The translations under genes were made by a program, and so were the position numbers. This document shows positions 31,612 to 34,467 of a stretch of 34,467 nt of DNA, piece by piece (position 1 is the stretch's first letter; every line of letters begins with the position of its first letter). The notes under the pieces were generated by a model. The model had not been told where the DNA came from. It ran no database searches and saw nothing but the letters and a program-made list of their open reading frames with translations. Origin of the DNA: a virus; the IMG/VR virus record IMGVR_UViG_3300020053_000033, positions 1-34,467 of that record. One strand, written 5' to 3'.

Positions 31612-32273
31612 AAACAATTGCAAACGCAGTGGCCGAACTGGTGACTTGGGGCAGCGTGTTTGATTACCTTTTTTGGAATACTAAAGACGGCTGGTTTTAC
31701 TCAACGCCAGAGCAATCTGCACCGGAGCGTGCAGTGTGCACCAGAGAACAATTTGAAATAGAGAAACGCCGTCAAAATCCATTGTTTCAGTGGATTTCAT
31801 GGCATCAGCCAACCGAAGACCATCGCCCACTTACGTACCCACCAAACAAAGCAATTATGGGCTGGTGGTGCAGTGGTTACAGTGGCCGTGATGCAATCAT
31901 TTGCGCACTTGTTGATGCACCAGACGAACCTACCGCGCAAGCTGCTGTTTTAAAGGATTGGCCTGAAGCAGAAAGATGGCGCTTTTGCGAAGTGCGCGAT
32001 AACGCGAACTTAGGCGACAGGTTTCCGCTAAAAGCATGGATGCTGGAGCGTATGCCAGTCACCCCTGCTAAGCCTGCTTTAGCTGAGCCAATCAAAGTGG
32101 TTTGTCGGTATAGAAGCGGCACTTACATCACAAACAAGGTCAATGGAAAGCAAGCCACTAACACTGCTGGTGCTCTTGGTGCAGTCAGAGCGCTTGGCAG
32201 AAAGCTGCTGCCTGATCAGGAGTTCGCTGTAACGAATGTTGATGGCGATAACTGGTTAATCATCCCCCAATAA
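31608..32273 (+). CDS. Early protein, unknown
   Basis: 221 residues; ATG 31608 overlaps the previous stop (ATGA). The N-terminal half is Trp- and Phe-rich (VTWGSVFDYLFWNTKDGWFY, FQWISWHQPTEDH, GWWCSGYSGRDAIICALVD), and a small C-terminal domain (about 160-221) reads VVCRYRSGTYITNKVNGKQA and FAVTNVDGDNWLIIPQ. The two-part layout suggests a fusion of two small domains. No family recognised. Confidence 0.68.
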   Translation: MKTIANAVAELVTWGSVFDYLFWNTKDGWFYSTPEQSAPERAVCTREQFEIEKRRQNPLFQWISWHQPTEDHRPLTYPPNKAIMGWWCSGYSGRDAIICALVDAPDEPTAQAAVLKDWPEAERWRFCEVRDNANLGDRFPLKAWMLERMPVTPAKPALAEPIKVVCRYRSGTYITNKVNGKQATNTAGALGAVRALGRKLLPDQEFAVTNVDGDNWLIIPQ

Positions 32274-32278
32274 GCGAA

Positions 32279-32328
32279 ACGCCCATCAGTATGGGGCGTC
32301 TATCCAGCGTTGTGGCTGGGTACTGATG
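32279..32328 (+). other. Alternative stem-loops in the leader of the 32349 gene
   Basis: ACGCCCAT-CAGT-ATGGGGCGT (32279-32299) forms a stem with one bulged G. CATCAGTA (32284-32291) can instead pair with TACTGATG (32321-32328). The two pairings exclude each other and lie 8-20 bases before the AGAGG ribosome site. No T-run follows the first stem. An attenuation role is possible but not demonstrated. Confidence 0.35.
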
Positions 32329-32348
32329 AGCAGCAAGAGGTAAAAACC

Positions 32349-32624
32349 GTGGAAACAAGCACTATAGACCACCTTTTTTTAGAGCTATCCCAGTTCTCAA
32401 AAGCGAAAACGAAACGTGAAATCGATTTAGAAAAAAAAATCAAATCTGCAGGCACTATTGCTGTTCGTCATTATCACGCGCACTTGGTTGCCCACTTAAT
32501 TGACTGCGGCATCGTGCTTTTTCCTGTGCAGATTTCAGCTCTGCAGAACATTTTAAATGCTTACGTTGAATCAATTAAGGATGCAGATCCACAGCAAGAG
32601 GTTTTACCTAGTGAGTGCAGATAA
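32349..32624 (+). CDS. Small helical early protein, unknown
   Basis: 91 residues from GTG 32349, chosen because AGAGG lies 7 bases upstream; an in-frame TTG at 32310 has no such site. Mostly helical and basic at the N-terminus (LSQFSKAKTKREIDLEKKI), then HYHAHLVAHLIDCGIVLFPV. It overlaps GemA by 14 bases. Function unknown. Confidence 0.62.
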   Translation: METSTIDHLFLELSQFSKAKTKREIDLEKKIKSAGTIAVRHYHAHLVAHLIDCGIVLFPVQISALQNILNAYVESIKDADPQQEVLPSECR

Positions 32625-33165
32625 AAAACGACTGATTGGCCTGATCCATGTAGCCAAAACCGACCTGGGCATGGCAGAAGAAAGCTACCGTGCCCACTTG
32701 CAGCACTATGGCCAACATAACAGCTGCAAAGACATGAATTTAAGCCAGTTGATCAGAGTGATGGACGGTATGACGGCTTTGGGCTTCAAAGCCAAGCCTG
32801 CCAAGGTTGGTAAGCCAAAATCAGGGCGTTTAAGCCCTAAAACCCCTATAGATGCCGACGAGCGCAGTGTAATCCGGGCAATTTGGATATTCATGCACCG
32901 CAACGGCTTTATTAAAGATGGTACCGAAACCGCGTTAAACAACTTCGTGAAGCGCCAGACCGCCGAACTGAACAACGGTGTAGGTATTAATGAGGTGGAA
33001 TGGCTGCAACAGGATCAGGCTATTCCGGTGCTGGAGTCACTTAAAAAGTGGTGCCGCCGCTGCATGTTCAACGCACTGCAGAAGCAAGGCCATTCGTTGT
33101 TCCCGCAGATCAGCTATTTCCAGCTTTTAGCAAAGTGGGAAAAGATTCACGGAGCCAAACCATGA
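32611..33165 (+). CDS. gemA: GemA-like regulatory protein (Mu gp16 family)
   Basis: About 184 residues from GTG 32611 (VSADKKRLIGLIHVAKTDLG), with AGAGG 9 bases upstream; earlier ATGs at 32557 and 32581 lack good sites. GemA/DUF1018 (PF06252) blocks are clear: IHVAKTDLGMAEESYRAHL near the N-terminus, LIRVMDGMTALGFKAK in the middle and AIWIFMHRNGFIKDG then VEWLQQDQAIPVLESLKKWC toward the C-terminus. In Mu, GemA modulates host gene expression and DNA topology. It lies two genes before Mor, as in Mu. Confidence 0.9.
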   Translation: MSADKKRLIGLIHVAKTDLGMAEESYRAHLQHYGQHNSCKDMNLSQLIRVMDGMTALGFKAKPAKVGKPKSGRLSPKTPIDADERSVIRAIWIFMHRNGFIKDGTETALNNFVKRQTAELNNGVGINEVEWLQQDQAIPVLESLKKWCRRCMFNALQKQGHSLFPQISYFQLLAKWEKIHGAKP

Positions 33166-33656
33166 AGTTGTTCCGATGCCCAGTCTGCCATTCAAGCATT
33201 CACCTGGATCAACTGGTCGCTGACGAAGCTGGCCGCCAGCTGCTGGGCGTCATGGCAAAACTGAATTACCGCATGGGTCCGGCACTGGTTTCATACCTGG
33301 CTATGTTCCGGCCACCAAAACAAGACTTGAGTAACGCCAAAGCATTAAACCTGGCCACAGACACGTTGGCCCTAACAACCAACCACGCTGTATTGGCTGA
33401 GGCCCTGCAGGATACTGTCAGTGCACTGCATGCCAGCCGCCATAACGCTCCGGCAAAGCAGTTAACCAACCACAACTACTTAAAGAAAGTACTGGCAGCC
33501 AAATTAGGTGAAGCAGCAGTAAAAGCCACTGGTACCACTGTTGAGATCAAACACCAGGCAACACTTTCTAAAGAGGCCGAACAGGCCGCGTTTGAAGAAC
33601 GCATGAAGTTATTAGGCGGCAATATTTACGGGAAGGTGCCAAATGACAGCAAATAA
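33162..33656 (+). CDS. Zinc-finger-like early protein, unknown
   Basis: 164 residues; ATG 33162 overlaps the GemA stop (ATGA), and the longer frame to 33048 is rejected. It opens with MKLFRCPVCHSSIHLDQLV, a CxxC near the start with a following His, then helices (EAGRQLLGVMAKLNYRMGP, ALVSYLAMFRPPKQDLSNA). The Leu-Ala-Met-Phe-Arg-Pro-Pro segment and the basic middle suggest nucleic acid binding. It resembles the conserved partner gene between GemA and Mor in many Mu-like prophages. No function known. Confidence 0.75.
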   Translation: MKLFRCPVCHSSIHLDQLVADEAGRQLLGVMAKLNYRMGPALVSYLAMFRPPKQDLSNAKALNLATDTLALTTNHAVLAEALQDTVSALHASRHNAPAKQLTNHNYLKKVLAAKLGEAAVKATGTTVEIKHQATLSKEAEQAAFEERMKLLGGNIYGKVPNDSK

Positions 33657-34008
33657 AAAAACCGGTATGAGCGCGCTGCGTAGCGAGCTGTTAGACGATA
33701 TAGTCACCCACGTATCAACCATATTGGAAGACAACGGCATAGCTGAAGACTTGGCAGAACAGAGCGCAATTGCAGCAGCCGACTTTTTGGCCGAGCATTG
33801 GGGCGGTCAGTTGATTTGTTTCCCTAAAAACTTCCTTTTCAAACTGGCCCAACGCGACTTGCTGATATATGATGAATTCAACGGACGCAACCACGCCCAG
33901 TTAGCTAAAAAGTGGCATATGTCTGTTAGAGGTATTTACAAGTTGGTCAATCGGGTTCAAAAACGAGTAGTAGCAGAGATTCAACCGGATTTATTCGCAG
34001 AAGAGTAG
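33643..34008 (+). CDS. mor: Mor, middle-operon activator
   Basis: 121 residues from ATG 33643, overlapping the previous gene by 14 bases. Mor family (PF08765) blocks: EHWGGQLICFPKNFLFKLA near residues 51-69, RDLLIYDEFNGRNHAQLAKK and the C-terminal HTH HMSVRGIYKLVNRVQKR, ending EIQPDLFAEE. Mor dimers bind dyad sites upstream of phage promoters and recruit host RNA polymerase. It is the last early gene and lies within about 70 bases of the likely phage end. No separate C activator is seen, so Mor may act on the late promoters itself. Confidence 0.95.
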   Translation: MTANKKTGMSALRSELLDDIVTHVSTILEDNGIAEDLAEQSAIAAADFLAEHWGGQLICFPKNFLFKLAQRDLLIYDEFNGRNHAQLAKKWHMSVRGIYKLVNRVQKRVVAEIQPDLFAEE

Positions 34009-34078
34009 TTGTTGCGTATTTTGAAAAGGTTTTTCATTTTTTGTTTCGTTTGATCCTTCTATATCCCCTTTGATCCCA
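34009..34078. mobile_element. Candidate phage terminus with transposase-site repeats
   Basis: Read from the right end inward (minus strand), the sequence begins TGGGATCAAAGGGG: a TG end as in Mu-type elements. GGATCAAA occurs at 34076-34069 and again at 34056-34049, exactly 20 bp apart, like tandem transposase-binding sites. The segment holds no gene and is A/T-rich. A TG at 34122 is a weaker alternative end. The partner end is beyond the left edge, so the target duplication cannot be checked. Confidence 0.5.
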
Positions 34079-34119
34079 TAATTATCTTACTTCTTTGGTG
34101 TTATTTATCTCACTCTCTT

Positions 34120-34467
34120 TCAAATGATATTTTCAATCAAGGCAATTTCTGGCTCCGCTTCAGTCAGTATTTCCCCGTAAATACTACGAACATCGCTGGC
34201 AGATATATCTGATTCAACTAACCCATTACTGGCAACAGAGCGAATAGCAAGCTCATGTCTTGGTGATGTTAAAAGGTCAGATAACAAATCTTTGTAGTTA
34301 TTAATTTCAGTACTGCGAGCAATAAGGTCAACTAATAAAATACGTAGATGAAACCCAGACTCCGCAGCTACTACTATTTCAGCCAACTCTGTTTTTAGAT
34401 CAGGTGTTATGAATCCACGGGCAAAAGTATCTGAATAGCCTCTGGAGTGGAACCAAGGATCATCTTT
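34120..34467 (-). CDS. Flanking gene, 5' part missing; possible STAND/HEAT-repeat protein C-terminus
   Basis: A minus-strand frame is open from the right edge to TGA at 34122-34120, giving about 115 residues (KDDPWFHSRGYSDTFARGF first). The sequence is all-helical: ITPDLKTELAEIVVAAESGF, RILLVDLIARSTEINNY, DLLSDLLTSPRHELAIRSVA. This repeat-like helical pattern and the DPWFxxRGY...RGFI opening resemble helical regions of large NACHT/STAND-type ATPases, some of which are anti-phage sensors, but the ATPase part is outside the window. It is probably host DNA next to the insertion. Its C-terminus may be native or altered by the insertion. Confidence 0.55.
   Translation of the reverse strand, partial: KDDPWFHSRGYSDTFARGFITPDLKTELAEIVVAAESGFHLRILLVDLIARSTEINNYKDLLSDLLTSPRHELAIRSVASNGLVESDISASDVRSIYGEILTEAEPEIALIENII

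Noticed and set aside
1-34467. tRNA, rRNA, insertion sequences or CRISPR arrays
   Set aside because: None seen by eye on either strand; nearly all sequence is taken up by phage genes.

Overview
This window is most of a Mu-like transposable prophage or phage. Only a short stretch at the right edge (about 34,079 to 34,467) looks like flanking DNA, and the left edge cuts through a tail gene. Gene content, base composition and Shine-Dalgarno use fit a gammaproteobacterial host, perhaps Rheinheimera, Alishewanella or Shewanella-like. That host assignment is inference; no host marker gene is present.

Layout. A control region at about 23,500-23,600 divides two divergent halves. Leftward on the minus strand, in transcription order, lie: an XRE repressor (23,504) and a membrane zinc-ribbon cargo gene; a lysis cassette of holin, lytic transglycosylase and Rz with embedded Rz1; Mu gp25- and gp26-like proteins; small and large terminase; DUF935 portal; MuF head protein with a C-terminal nuclease-like domain; and gpG-like virion morphogenesis protein. 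After a 210-bp regulatory spacer come the gpI-like protease/scaffold, decoration protein, major capsid, a repeat protein, two head-tail connectors, the tail tube, tail-assembly chaperones joined by a -1 frameshift, a very long tape measure, and tail-tip proteins. There is no sheath or Mu-type baseplate, so the virion should be a siphovirus with a long tail. Rightward on the plus strand lie: a small Ner/BcepMu-gp16-like regulator, an IclR-type winged helix, a coiled-coil protein, a DDE transposase (A), an AAA+ target-selection ATPase (B), about eleven small early proteins (DUF2786, DUF3164, zinc-ribbon proteins, unknowns), GemA and Mor. The phage end lies just after Mor. The early module therefore points away from the structural genes, as I recall for BcepMu and unlike Mu.

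How it works together. In the lysogen the repressor probably binds two operators, one filling the -35/-10 spacer of the early promoter and one over its own start codon. On induction A and B replicate the genome by transposition. Mor, the last early gene, should then activate late transcription. A 22-bp exact repeat with dyad symmetry lies upstream of both the lysis/terminase operon and the protease/capsid/tail operon, and is the best candidate for the activator site.

Points most worth a second look: the paired dyad sites; the MuF fusion to a PBECR-type nuclease domain; the cargo gene downstream of the repressor; the A AAA AAC frameshift signal; a promoter/terminator spacer where related Pseudomonas phages carry anti-CRISPR genes; the block of unknown early proteins; and the flanking gene that may belong to a large STAND/HEAT-type protein.
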